From an uncultured Alphaproteobacteria bacterium (GTDB taxonomy: Bacteria > Pseudomonadota > Alphaproteobacteria > RF32 > CAG-239): DNA of 58,460 nucleotides. The notes beneath the pieces were generated by a model. The model worked only from the letters and a program-made list of their open reading frames with translations. It had not been told where the DNA came from and did no database searches. Of the stretch, positions 41,524-50,541 are shown piece after piece (position 1 is the stretch's first letter; each line of letters opens with the position of its first letter). A program made the translations under genes and the position numbers. The DNA is taken from assembly GCA_944392865.1 (NCBI GenBank), contig CALXYD010000005.1, forward strand, positions 1 to 58,460. Direction: 5' to 3'.

Positions 41524-42552
41524 ATGCAGAAAAGTTACGTTTACAAATCGGTCGCTTTACATGTTGCAGTCGTTTTGCTGTGCGTGTTTGATGTGCCGTT
41601 TTTAGGACATAAACGTATCTTTGACGAACAACCGCCGATTATGGTTGATTTGAACAATATCAAAATTTCCGATAAAACGAATATTCCCGAAAAGGCAATT
41701 ATCGGCAAGGAGAAAAAGCCGGCAACCCGGAAAGAACGCCCGGCAGAAAAGGCTTCAGCTAAGAAACAAGAGTTACCGCCGCCATCGCCTATTCAAAAGA
41801 CAAAAACAGAGCCTAAGCCTGAACCAAAGCCGGAACCTAAACCGGATATTCAGGAAATAAAAACGCCTTCTTTAATAGAAGAAGCCCCTAAACCGGAAGA
41901 AGCAAAAGAGGAACCGAAAAAAGAATCCAAAGAGCCCTTGAAAGAAAAGAAAAAACCGGCTCCGATACCGGCGAAAAAGCCCAAAATCAAACCCACAGCC
42001 AAACCGGCACAGACTAAACCCGCGACAAAACCGGCAGCAACCGGCAAGGGTAAAAATACCGTGCGCACGGCGAATCCATTGCAGAGCTTAATGGATTCCG
42101 TTGACAATATGCAGCAACAAATCGGCGAAGAGGATACACCGGCACAAATCCCCGCTGATGAGCCGGTTGAAAACCTCGGTATAGTGGGTGGTTCCAGCCA
42201 AGGTTCTTATTTCAGCGAATTATCCATATCCGGTATTGACTTTGTTAAAACGAAGATTCAAGAGGCTTGGATGGCTGTTGTTGGTGGAAAAGATGACCGC
42301 AATATTGAAGTCATTATAAATGTGAGCCTATCAAAAGAAGGAAAACTTCTATCTTTGGAAATTGAAGACCAACGGCGTTATTTATCCGATAAGTATTTTC
42401 AAGCTTTGGCTGACAGTGCCGAGCGCGCTATTCGTCGGGCACAGACCGGTTCCGATGTTTTCGGGGTTTTGGCACGGCAAAACGGTGCGTCTTATAATGA
42501 TTGGAAAGAAATACGTTTTACCTTTACGCCTCTCGGGTTAGCCGCTAAATAG
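41524..42552 (+). CDS. tolA: TolA-like energy transducer
   Basis: 342 residues. One N-terminal membrane anchor (SVALHVAVVLLCVFDVPFLG) is followed by a long Lys/Pro/Glu-rich linker with EPKP repeats (about 60-180). The C-terminal domain has TonB/TolA character (FVKTKIQEAWMAVVGG, VIINVSLSKEGKLLSLEIED, ALADSAERAIRRAQ, IRFTFTPLGLA). It transmits TolQR energy to the outer membrane. tolB and pal, which usually follow, are absent; the next gene is on the opposite strand. Confidence 0.85.
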   Translation: MQKSYVYKSVALHVAVVLLCVFDVPFLGHKRIFDEQPPIMVDLNNIKISDKTNIPEKAIIGKEKKPATRKERPAEKASAKKQELPPPSPIQKTKTEPKPEPKPEPKPDIQEIKTPSLIEEAPKPEEAKEEPKKESKEPLKEKKKPAPIPAKKPKIKPTAKPAQTKPATKPAATGKGKNTVRTANPLQSLMDSVDNMQQQIGEEDTPAQIPADEPVENLGIVGGSSQGSYFSELSISGIDFVKTKIQEAWMAVVGGKDDRNIEVIINVSLSKEGKLLSLEIEDQRRYLSDKYFQALADSAERAIRRAQTGSDVFGVLARQNGASYNDWKEIRFTFTPLGLAAK

Positions 42553-42580
42553 GTATTTACAGCAAAACAATACGTTTTTA

Positions 42581-43180
42581 TTATACATTCAAGCGGTAAC
42601 CGTTGTTTTCGGTTAGTATGAGTTGGTTTCCGCCATCTTCTTCTACTTTTTGGCGCAAACGATATATATGCGTTTCAACCGTATGGGTCGTTGCTTCCGC
42701 GCTATACCCCCAGACATTTTCCAGCAATTCTTCTTTGCTTATGGTGGCGGGAATATTGTTATATAAATACTTTAGTATATCCACTTCTTTTTCGGTTAAT
42801 TTGGTTGTCCGACCAGAAAGAGATGAGAAAATCTCTTTCTTTACCGGATAAAAAGCATATTCTTTGAAATTAAAACATTCTTTGCGGCGCACTTTGGGTA
42901 GCAGAGTTTCATTTTCCAAAGCCTGCAAAAACTTGAGCAAGGAAAACGGCTTTTTTATAACTACGTCAGCGTAATCAGGCGTTTTTTCTTCCGAAGAAAA
43001 TAAAATTACCGGTTTGTTCAAAGATAAAGCCGAAGATGTCGCCGCAGCCTCTTCATCTACCAAGAGAAAATCTGCGGCAATGGCGTCAACAAACGCTGTT
43101 TCAGGCGCAGCACGGGCTATCTGTTCCGATAAATCTTTAACAAAAAGCGAATCCGCAGATATTATGCATAATTTACTCAT
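42581..43180 (-). CDS. OmpR-like DNA-binding regulator with reduced receiver domain
   Basis: 199 residues. The C-terminal half (about 105-199) is an intact winged helix of the OmpR/PhoB type (KLTEKEVDILKYLYNN, SKEELLENVWGYS, THTVETHIYRLRQKV, NNGYRLNV). The N-terminal receiver is short, about 90 instead of 120 residues: the acidic pocket reads IISAD, the phosphosite-like Asp42 is in FLLVDEE, and the conserved Lys is in VVIKKPF. No sensor kinase is near. Its start codon overlaps the porin stop codon as ATGA, so it is translationally coupled to the porin gene and may regulate it. Confidence 0.82.
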   Translation of the reverse strand: MSKLCIISADSLFVKDLSEQIARAAPETAFVDAIAADFLLVDEEAAATSSALSLNKPVILFSSEEKTPDYADVVIKKPFSLLKFLQALENETLLPKVRRKECFNFKEYAFYPVKKEIFSSLSGRTTKLTEKEVDILKYLYNNIPATISKEELLENVWGYSAEATTHTVETHIYRLRQKVEEDGGNQLILTENNGYRLNV

Positions 43181-44277
43181 ATTGCCAACTCCAATCCCAC
43201 AACAAAGGCGTAGCCTTTGCTGTTATTTTCTGTTTGAGAATCCTGCCCGATTGATTTCAGGTGCGCTACGGTTAAAGAAAATGTTGCATATTTATTATAT
43301 TGCCAACTATTGGAAAAGCTGATGATTTTATCCCGATTTTTAGTGTGTTCCGCTTTGGAATCAAAGTAGGATATGCCGGTTGTAAAGGGACCGATAGCGT
43401 AACTTATACCGATATTGTAGGCCTGCCCTTCGCGGTATGCGTCATATAAGTTTTCTTTATTTAAGGCATAACGATTTTCGTCTGCTTCGGTTTTGCGGTA
43501 AGATGCGCCGATTGTCCAACCTTTGCGGTAGAGGCTAATGCCGGCAGAATATTCCTTATCATTTTCATCATAATCTGCAAAACCTAATGATGTTTCTAAC
43601 TCATAACCTGATAAATACCAAGAGCCATACACACCCAAGATATAAGCGCTTTTATCCTTATACGGCGAATCCTTAGCGACTAAACCGGTTTGACTGTATG
43701 TTTCCGGAACGTACGTTGCGCCCAATTTAATCCCTTTCCATGACGGCGTGACGTAACTTATTTTCGGAGAGGCGCCGTCGGTGTTGATATAGGTGGAATT
43801 TAGGGTTTTATAAGACATTTTACTGCCTTTTTTATACCAATTCGGATTGGTGATAAAATTGACAATATCTGAGTTATTGACGCGATATTTCCCAACATTC
43901 GGCGCACCGACCGCAAATTTATAGGCGACATTATAATCCTGGCCAAACGAAAATTCGCCAGCCGGCGTTTCTATAACGGAATAAATCTCTTCCCCCCATT
44001 TTCCCTGATTGTAATTTTCTATTTTTTTTGCCGAATCTATCATAAAATAACCGATGAGCGAAGCGGCATAATCGGTATTAAATTCATACGTCAGACGCCC
44101 GTAAGCATTAACCGACGCATTCAGATTATTTTGCTTATGCAGCTTATTATACGGCTTTGCATAGTCTGTATAACCGTAATAATTATTTAGTTCAAAAGCA
44201 TAGTCTGTTTCCAATGTTCCCGCAACCGCCGGCGCCGCAACAAAACTTGCACTTAAGATAAAGATGATTTTTTTCAT
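43177..44277 (-). CDS. Gram-negative general porin
   Basis: 366 residues. The signal peptide ends AAPAVAGTLE. The mature sequence is a long run of amphipathic strands (YGRLTYEFNTDYAASLIGY, AGEFSFGQDYNVAYKFA, KISYVTPSWKGIKLGATYVP, YAFVVGLELAI at the end). The PAGEFSFGQD stretch resembles the conserved G-x-LxxGRQ region of trimeric porins. It probably forms a non-specific or ion-selective outer-membrane channel. It is followed, with a 4-base overlap, by an OmpR-like regulator. Confidence 0.88.
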   Translation of the reverse strand: MKKIIFILSASFVAAPAVAGTLETDYAFELNNYYGYTDYAKPYNKLHKQNNLNASVNAYGRLTYEFNTDYAASLIGYFMIDSAKKIENYNQGKWGEEIYSVIETPAGEFSFGQDYNVAYKFAVGAPNVGKYRVNNSDIVNFITNPNWYKKGSKMSYKTLNSTYINTDGASPKISYVTPSWKGIKLGATYVPETYSQTGLVAKDSPYKDKSAYILGVYGSWYLSGYELETSLGFADYDENDKEYSAGISLYRKGWTIGASYRKTEADENRYALNKENLYDAYREGQAYNIGISYAIGPFTTGISYFDSKAEHTKNRDKIISFSNSWQYNKYATFSLTVAHLKSIGQDSQTENNSKGYAFVVGLELAI

Positions 44278-44311
44278 CCGCCCGCCCTAAAATAAAACTT
44301 ATCCGGAAAAC

Positions 44312-44340
44312 AATATAGACCTATCTTTTTGTCTTAACAA
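44312..44340 (-). promoter_or_regulatory. Promoter of the porin-regulator operon
   Basis: On the minus strand TTGTTA (44340-44335), 17 bases, TATATT (44317-44312), 35 bases before the porin start codon. Confidence 0.65.
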
Positions 44341-44451
44341 GCCTTATATTGTTTATAACCTAAAAAAATCTGGATAAATATAATGCTTTCTGTTTTAAAG
44401 TGTTTTATATATTTGGCAGACTAAAAAATGAATTTAATGGAGATAAATGTT

Positions 44452-45981
44452 ATGCAAAAACCTGTTATGTTACTGATTTTGGACGGCTGGGGATACAGAA
44501 ATACAATTACGGCGGATAACGCCATTGAGCAGGGGCATACGCCTAATTGGCACGGTTTGTTAAAGACCTGCCCGCATTGCTTTGTGGAAACATCCGGCTA
44601 TGACGTCGGTCTTCCTGAGGGACAGATGGGAAATTCAGAAGTCGGACACACAAATTTGGGAGCCGGGCGTGTTGTTATGCAAGATTTGCCGAAAATTGAC
44701 CTGGCTATCAAAGACGGTTCGCTTGAAAAGAATCCGGTTTTGTGCGAGCTTATAGCAAAACTTAAAGAAACAAAAGGCGCCTGCCATCTGATGGGGCTGA
44801 TGTCCCCCGGCGGCGTACATTCCCACCAGCGTCATATTGAAGCGGTTTGCGCCATTATGCAAAAAAACGGCATTCCTACTAATGTTCACGCCTTTTTAGA
44901 CGGCAGAGATACTCCGCCACAGTCGGCAAAAGGTTTTTTGGCTGATTTTGAAAACAATATTAAAGATATGCCGGAAGTTAAAGTGGCTACGATTTCCGGG
45001 CGGTTTTATGCGATGGACAGAGATAAGCGTTGGGATAGGGTAGAAAAAGCCTACAACAATATCGTTTTGGCTGACGGTAAGAGATTTGCGACGACCGATG
45101 AGGCTATCACAACGTCTTACGATGAGGGCGTTACCGATGAATTTGTTATTCCGGCGGTTATCGGCGATTATTCCGGAGCAAAAGACGGTGATGCGGTTTT
45201 GATGATAAACTTCAGAGCTGACAGAGCCAGAGAGATTCTTTATGCTCTGGGCGATAAGGAATTTAACGGATTTGAAAGAAAAAAAATCGTTAATTTTGCA
45301 GAGCTTGTCGGAATGGTAGAATATTCGGTTGACCATAACCGTTTTATGAAAACTATTTTTGCCCCCGAATCGCTTAAAAATATTTTTGGCGAAGTTGTTG
45401 CCAACCACGGATTAACCCAACTCAGAATTGCCGAAACGGAAAAATATGCGCATGTTACGTTTTTCTTTAACGGCGGCGAAGAAAAGGAATTTAAGGGCGA
45501 AGACCGGATTTTGATTAACAGTCCGAAAGTTGCCACATACGACTTAAAACCCGAGATGAGCGTCTATGAAGTTACAAACGCCTTAACCGATGTTATTGAG
45601 AAGAAAAAATATGATGTCATTATTTGCAACTTTGCCAATGGCGATATGGTCGGTCATACCGGTATTATGGATGCGGCGTTAAAAGCGGTTGCGGCGGTTG
45701 ATGATTGTCTGGGCAAAGTAATGAAAGCCATTAAAGATGTTGACGGCGTTCTTTTGGTTACGGCAGACCATGGCAACGTTGAAAAAATGGTTGATGAAAA
45801 AACAGGCGAACCCTATACAGCCCATACCGTCGGTAAAGTCCAAGCCGTGCTTTATAATGCGGAGCCGCCGGTTAAAGGATTGGAAGACGGACGTCTGGCC
45901 GATATATCGCCAACGCTTTTGGATTTGATGCATATTGAGAAACCTGTTGAAATGACGGGACATTCGCTTATAAAGAAATAA
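44452..45981 (+). CDS. gpmI: 2,3-bisphosphoglycerate-independent phosphoglycerate mutase
   Basis: 509 residues. It interconverts 3- and 2-phosphoglycerate in glycolysis with a two-manganese alkaline-phosphatase-type site. Seen: VMLLILDGWGYR at the N-terminus, the catalytic Ser region PEGQMGNSEVGHTNLGAGR, FLDGRDTPPQSA, NFRADRAREI, NFANGDMVGHTG and TADHGNVEKM. The ATG at 44452 is chosen for its GGAG site; upstream in-frame ATGs at 44428 and 44437 lack one. Normal family length results. Confidence 0.98.
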   Translation: MQKPVMLLILDGWGYRNTITADNAIEQGHTPNWHGLLKTCPHCFVETSGYDVGLPEGQMGNSEVGHTNLGAGRVVMQDLPKIDLAIKDGSLEKNPVLCELIAKLKETKGACHLMGLMSPGGVHSHQRHIEAVCAIMQKNGIPTNVHAFLDGRDTPPQSAKGFLADFENNIKDMPEVKVATISGRFYAMDRDKRWDRVEKAYNNIVLADGKRFATTDEAITTSYDEGVTDEFVIPAVIGDYSGAKDGDAVLMINFRADRAREILYALGDKEFNGFERKKIVNFAELVGMVEYSVDHNRFMKTIFAPESLKNIFGEVVANHGLTQLRIAETEKYAHVTFFFNGGEEKEFKGEDRILINSPKVATYDLKPEMSVYEVTNALTDVIEKKKYDVIICNFANGDMVGHTGIMDAALKAVAAVDDCLGKVMKAIKDVDGVLLVTADHGNVEKMVDEKTGEPYTAHTVGKVQAVLYNAEPPVKGLEDGRLADISPTLLDLMHIEKPVEMTGHSLIKK

Positions 45982-45988
45982 GGTTGTA

Positions 45989-47233
45989 ATGAAACGGGTA
46001 TTTATCTTTGGCATAGTTTTTTGCTTATGTTACCTGAATAGCTATTTTAGTTATTCGGTCTATGCCAAAGATGTATCCGAAAACGACGTTAAAAGAATCG
46101 AGGCAGAAGCTAAGAAAAAGAGCATAGAATCCAGAAGATTGCAAGCGCAAGCACTTCAACTTAATTTGGAGCTGTCTAAAATAGACAAGACTGTTATCAG
46201 TTTAGCACAAAAAATACAGCGTAACGAGGCGAATCTATCGGATTTGGAAAATAAACTTGCCGTATTGCGGGCTGATTTAAAGGAAAAAGAGGCTAAATTT
46301 GCCGATGAAAATAATTCTTTGGTGCAAACGTTGGCATCTTTGCAAAATATGTCTTTAAATCCGTCGGAAGCGGTTATTTTGCAACCACTTTCTCCGGTTG
46401 ATGTTATTCGCAGCGCTATTCTGCTTAGAGAAACAATCCCTTCTTTAAACCAAACTTCTTCTAAATTGAAAAATGACTTAAATGCCGTTTACAGACAAAA
46501 ACAAGAAATTGAAAAAACTGTTGAGCAGACGCAAACAAGCCAAAATAAACTAAAAAAACAGCAAGCTGAGATGCGAGCGCTGATGAAGAAAAAAACAGGT
46601 TTACGAAAAGTTATTGAATCAAAAGGCGCCGAAACGCAAAAACTGGCGGAGAATCTTTCCTCTAAGGCTAAAGATTTACGCGATTTATTAGATAAGCTGG
46701 AAAAACAAAAAGAATTGGAGCGAAAGAAAAAAGAAGAAGCGGAGAGGCTTGCTGCACAAAAACGACAGCAAGAAATGAAAAAGCAAAATAAACCGCAATC
46801 AATTAGTTCAAAAGAACACAGCGCCATTAAAAAAAGCGTCAAAGGCGGGCGTTTTGCCAAAGCAAAAGGGACATTGTCGCGCCCGGTCAGCGGGACACTT
46901 GTTACCGGTTACGGGCAAAACCTGTCCAAAGGCGTTACATCCAAAGGGCTTGTTTATAAAACACGTCCGGAAGCACAAGTAATATCACTTTATGACGGAA
47001 CAGTTATTTTTTCCGGGCCATTTAAAGGATATGGTAATATTATTATTGTAGAACACGGAGATGGATACTTGTCATTGTTGGCCGGTTTGGGGACTATTGA
47101 CTGCGAAGCGGGACAAATGGTTCTTGCCGGCGAGCCGGTCGGTTTAATGCCGGATAACAATAATGCTAAGCTGTATGTAGAAATACGCAAAGACAGACAT
47201 CCAATAAATCCGGCACCGTGGATTGCCAGTTAA
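45989..47233 (+). CDS. EnvC-like murein hydrolase activator with LytM-like domain
   Basis: 414 residues. A signal peptide (ending SYSVYAKD) is followed by a long coiled coil (about 35-280). The C-terminal M23/LytM fold begins at GTLSRPVSGTLVTGYGQ and ends YVEIRKDRHPINPAPWIAS. The zinc-binding His/Asp of active M23 enzymes are mostly replaced (SKGLVYKT; HGDGYLSLLAGL), as in EnvC, which activates amidases rather than cutting murein itself. It lies 7 bases after gpmI and 21 bases before ctpA, an order frequent in alphaproteobacteria. Confidence 0.88.
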   Translation: MKRVFIFGIVFCLCYLNSYFSYSVYAKDVSENDVKRIEAEAKKKSIESRRLQAQALQLNLELSKIDKTVISLAQKIQRNEANLSDLENKLAVLRADLKEKEAKFADENNSLVQTLASLQNMSLNPSEAVILQPLSPVDVIRSAILLRETIPSLNQTSSKLKNDLNAVYRQKQEIEKTVEQTQTSQNKLKKQQAEMRALMKKKTGLRKVIESKGAETQKLAENLSSKAKDLRDLLDKLEKQKELERKKKEEAERLAAQKRQQEMKKQNKPQSISSKEHSAIKKSVKGGRFAKAKGTLSRPVSGTLVTGYGQNLSKGVTSKGLVYKTRPEAQVISLYDGTVIFSGPFKGYGNIIIVEHGDGYLSLLAGLGTIDCEAGQMVLAGEPVGLMPDNNNAKLYVEIRKDRHPINPAPWIAS

Positions 47234-47254
47234 ATTTATTTATAGGAAAAGACG

Positions 47255-48541
47255 ATGAGAAAAAATAAGTTGTTGTTTATTTCTTTGTTTGCGGGCTTGT
47301 TTATCGGCACGGCAAACATTAACGCCGCGACTCCAAAAAACGATGAGGCAGACACATACGAACTGCTTAATCTCTTTGGCGAAGTTATGGAAAGAGCTAA
47401 ACTCAATTATGTTGAAGAAGTTTCTGACAAACAACTTATCGAATCGGCAATCAACGGTATGCTGACATCTCTTGACCCGCATTCCAGCTATCTTGATGCG
47501 GAAAGTTTTAATTATATGAACGAGCAAACTAAAGGGAAATTCGGCGGGCTCGGTATTGAAGTAACGATGGATAACGGGCTTGTGAAAGTTGTTTCGCCGA
47601 TTGATGATACACCGGCGGCACGGGCAGGCATAAAAGCCGGTGATTATATTACCAACATTAATGATGAAACGGTTGTCGGAATGAGCTTAAACGACGCCGT
47701 AAGCAAGATGAGGGGAAAAGTCGGCGAAAAGGTTAAGTTATCTATCCGTCGGGTTAACTCCAAACCGATTGAGCTTACGATTAAACGCGAGGAGATAAAA
47801 ATTCAGTCCGTAAAAAATGAAATTAAAGAAGACTCCATTGTTTATATCCGGATTTCGTCCTTTACGGAAGAGGTAGACAAATCTGTTACGGAGGCTATAA
47901 CCAAGGCAAAAAAGAAATTGAAAAATGATTTGCTGGGTATTGTTATTGATGTCCGAAATAATCCGGGCGGTTTGCTCGACCAGGCGGTTGATGTTTCCGA
48001 CCTTTTCCTTGAAAAAGGAGAAATTGTTTCAACCCGTTCCCGCAACGAAAGCGATACGATTAAGTTTATGGCAACGGAGGGCGATATAGCCAAAGGATTG
48101 CCGATTGTAGTTATTATCAATGAAGGTTCGGCTTCCGCATCGGAAATTTTAGCCGGCGCGTTGCAAGACCACCACAGGGCGATTATATTAGGCGAAAAAT
48201 CTTTCGGTAAAGGTTCTGTGCAGACAGTTATTCCTCTGCGGGACTATGGCGCGATGAGATTGACTACGGCCAGATATTACACACCTTCCGGCAGGTCAAT
48301 TCAGGCTAAAGGTATTGAACCGGATGTTGAGGTTAAACCGGCAAAAATTGAAGAGCTTGAATCCTACGCGCTAAATATCAGCGAGGCAGACCTTAATAAC
48401 GCTTTGAAAAATGACAGCGATGTTGCAGGCAATAACAATAAGAAAAAAGGAAAAACTGCCGAAGACCTAGCGGATTATCAGCTTGTTCGGGCTTTGGATC
48501 TGGTTAAAGCGCTGGCGCTCTATTCCAAATCCGACGAATAA
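47255..48541 (+). CDS. ctpA: Carboxy-terminal processing peptidase (S41)
   Basis: 428 residues. A signal peptide (GTANINAATPK) is followed by the CtpA helical region (SLDPHSSYLDAESF), a PDZ domain (GGLGIEVTMDNGLVKVVSPID; AGIKAGDYI) and the S41 core. The catalytic Ser is in NEGSASASEIL and the Lys base in GEKSFGKGSVQT. It trims C-termini of periplasmic proteins, often murein hydrolases; the preceding EnvC-like gene fits that. An Asn-rich C-terminal tail has a Lys stretch. Confidence 0.96.
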   Translation: MRKNKLLFISLFAGLFIGTANINAATPKNDEADTYELLNLFGEVMERAKLNYVEEVSDKQLIESAINGMLTSLDPHSSYLDAESFNYMNEQTKGKFGGLGIEVTMDNGLVKVVSPIDDTPAARAGIKAGDYITNINDETVVGMSLNDAVSKMRGKVGEKVKLSIRRVNSKPIELTIKREEIKIQSVKNEIKEDSIVYIRISSFTEEVDKSVTEAITKAKKKLKNDLLGIVIDVRNNPGGLLDQAVDVSDLFLEKGEIVSTRSRNESDTIKFMATEGDIAKGLPIVVIINEGSASASEILAGALQDHHRAIILGEKSFGKGSVQTVIPLRDYGAMRLTTARYYTPSGRSIQAKGIEPDVEVKPAKIEELESYALNISEADLNNALKNDSDVAGNNNKKKGKTAEDLADYQLVRALDLVKALALYSKSDE

Positions 48542-48556
48542 ATAAGGACAAATACC

Positions 48557-49045
48557 GTGAACAAGCATTTCAGGCTCTGCGCCGGAGCGATTGTTTTTAA
48601 TCGTGAAGGAAAGGTTTTTCTTGGAAACAGAATTGAAACGGCCAATGACAGCTGGCAATTTCCGCAAGGAGGCATTGAAGAAGGCGAATCGCCTGAACAG
48701 GCGGCAAGAAGAGAGCTTTATGAAGAAACCGGCATTTCTTTGGTGCAAACTGTTTATACAGATAGAAAACCGCGGCGGTATGAATTTTCTGCTAAAATAA
48801 AAGAAGCTTTCCGGCAACGCGGCATATTTAATGATGGGCAGGATATTTATTTTTCTTTGTTTTACTTTACCGGCAAAGAAACAGATATTCGTTTAGATAT
48901 GCCACATCCCGAATTTCGCGCGTATCGTTGGGACAGTCTTGATTTTGCCGTTTCTCATATTATTGACTTTAAAAAAGCCGTTTATTCCGCTGTTGCCGAA
49001 AAAATTGCCCCCATGATAGAGGATTATATTAAACAGCTCTCTTGA
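48557..49045 (+). CDS. rppH: RNA pyrophosphohydrolase
   Basis: 162 residues from a GTG start (AAGGA upstream). The Nudix box GGIEEGESPEQAARRELYEE followed by TGI is intact. Also seen are N-terminal RLCAGAIVF-type and WQFPQGGI motifs, and FYFTGKETDI. It removes pyrophosphate from mRNA 5' ends and so triggers decay. It lies 15 bases after ctpA. Confidence 0.95.
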   Translation: MNKHFRLCAGAIVFNREGKVFLGNRIETANDSWQFPQGGIEEGESPEQAARRELYEETGISLVQTVYTDRKPRRYEFSAKIKEAFRQRGIFNDGQDIYFSLFYFTGKETDIRLDMPHPEFRAYRWDSLDFAVSHIIDFKKAVYSAVAEKIAPMIEDYIKQLS

Positions 49046-49105
49046 TATTTGAAACTTTTTTACATAAATTTAAGGTTAGATTGGAGTGTATTAAGAGAAA
49101 ATATA

Positions 49106-49555
49106 ATGGAGAGTCTACCGGAAATTAAAGATATTCAGCTACCTGACGGCGTTTCAGTGTTTCCGTTGGCATACGGATGGTGGGTCATTTTGGCCGGTAT
49201 TATTTTTCTTTTTATACTGATAAAGTTAATTGTCTGGGGAATAAAAACGAGCAGAAAGCATTATGCCCTTAAAAAATTATCACAAATATCCGTTGACAGC
49301 CCGGTGCATGCTGCGGTTAATATGTCAGAGTTGTTACGCAGAATCTGCATTGTCAAATATCCTCAAGCGAACAGCCTTTACGGCAATGAATGGTTGCAAT
49401 TTTTGTCGGAGCATACAAGAAACACTCTTCCTGAAAAAGCGGCACAACTCTTGGTTAATGCTCCTTTTATGGATATTCATAACGCAACTTACCAGCAAAG
49501 CGATGCTGTAGAATTGAAAACTTTTTGTAAAAGCTGGATAGGAGATAATTTATGA
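49106..49555 (+). CDS. DUF4381 protein of the Bat operon
   Basis: 149 residues from an ATG preceded by AAGAGA. The N-terminus LPEIKDIQLPDGVSVFPLAYG and a single membrane segment (WWVILAGIIFLFILIKLIVW) are typical of DUF4381, followed by a cytosolic helical domain (NMSELLRRICIVKYPQA; LYGNEWLQFL). It overlaps batA by four bases (ATGA). Usually MoxR and DUF58 genes precede it; here rppH does. Confidence 0.85.
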   Translation: MESLPEIKDIQLPDGVSVFPLAYGWWVILAGIIFLFILIKLIVWGIKTSRKHYALKKLSQISVDSPVHAAVNMSELLRRICIVKYPQANSLYGNEWLQFLSEHTRNTLPEKAAQLLVNAPFMDIHNATYQQSDAVELKTFCKSWIGDNL

Positions 49556-50541
49556 TACATTTTGCCTATCCACAACTTTTCTGGTTATTGCTTTTACCTT
49601 TTGTCGTATATTTTATCCTGCCTCCGGTGGCCAATAAATACGGAAATGCTTTGCGTATTCCTTTTTTGAAGGATATAAAAAACATCCAACAAGAAAAAAA
49701 TTATTTATCTTTAGCCAATCACAAAGCAAAAGCGTCTTTTAAATTTTTTTATTTATTTCTTATCTGGGGATTACTTGTAACTGCCGCGGCAAGACCGCAA
49801 AATATCGGCGAGCCTTATCGTCTGGATGCCGAACATCGGGATATTATGCTGGTTATTGATATATCAACATCTATGTTACAACCGGATTTTTCCACACGAA
49901 CGCAACGTATTGACAGACTTTCGGCGGTTAAAGCAGTTGTCAGTGCTTTTATTGAAAACAGAACCGAAGACAGAATCGGCTTAATCCTTTTTGGGACGCA
50001 AGCTTATTTACAGGCTCCGCTTACATTTGATAAAGCCGCCGTTGCCGATATTTTGTTAAATACGGATGCGGGAATGGCCGGACAATCCACCGCTATCGGC
50101 GATGCGTTGGGTTTAGCCCTTAAAACGTTACGGGACGACAAAAATAAGAAAAATAAAGTTATCATCTTACTTTCAGATGGAGAAAATAATGATGGTTCAT
50201 TAGATATGGCTCAGGCGATTGAACTGGCGGAAAAAGAAAATATAAAAATTTATACCATCGGCGTTGGCGCTGATTATGTCGCTTCATTGTTTAACTTTCA
50301 AAGTAATAGTCTAGATGAGGCCAGCCTTAAGGAATTAGCAAAGAAAACTGCCGGAAATTATTTTAGGGCTACCGATTTGTCATCATTGGCAAAAATTTAT
50401 CAGCAAATTGACTCTTTGGAGCCGGCAACCGGCGGGAAAAATATTATACAGGATATTACCGATTTATTTTATATTCCGCTGGCCGTAGCTTTAATTTTGG
50501 CAGTTTTGCTTATTTTTGTTCCGAAGAGGTTTTTAAGATGA
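49552..50541 (+). CDS. batA: BatA-type von Willebrand factor A membrane protein
   Basis: 329 residues. Two N-terminal and one C-terminal membrane segments flank a VWA domain. The metal-ion-dependent adhesion site is intact: DISTS (103-107), then LFGTQAYLQAPLTFD and ILLSDGENNDGS. Bat proteins are linked to aerotolerance and envelope stress in several bacteria; the molecular role is unsettled. GGAG precedes the ATG. It overlaps the next gene by four bases. Confidence 0.92.
   Translation: MIHFAYPQLFWLLLLPFVVYFILPPVANKYGNALRIPFLKDIKNIQQEKNYLSLANHKAKASFKFFYLFLIWGLLVTAAARPQNIGEPYRLDAEHRDIMLVIDISTSMLQPDFSTRTQRIDRLSAVKAVVSAFIENRTEDRIGLILFGTQAYLQAPLTFDKAAVADILLNTDAGMAGQSTAIGDALGLALKTLRDDKNKKNKVIILLSDGENNDGSLDMAQAIELAEKENIKIYTIGVGADYVASLFNFQSNSLDEASLKELAKKTAGNYFRATDLSSLAKIYQQIDSLEPATGGKNIIQDITDLFYIPLAVALILAVLLIFVPKRFLR

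Noticed and set aside
41820..41850. Short tandem repeat in tolA (EPKP units)
   Set aside because: This is the usual Pro/Lys linker of TolA/TonB proteins, not an independent repeat element.
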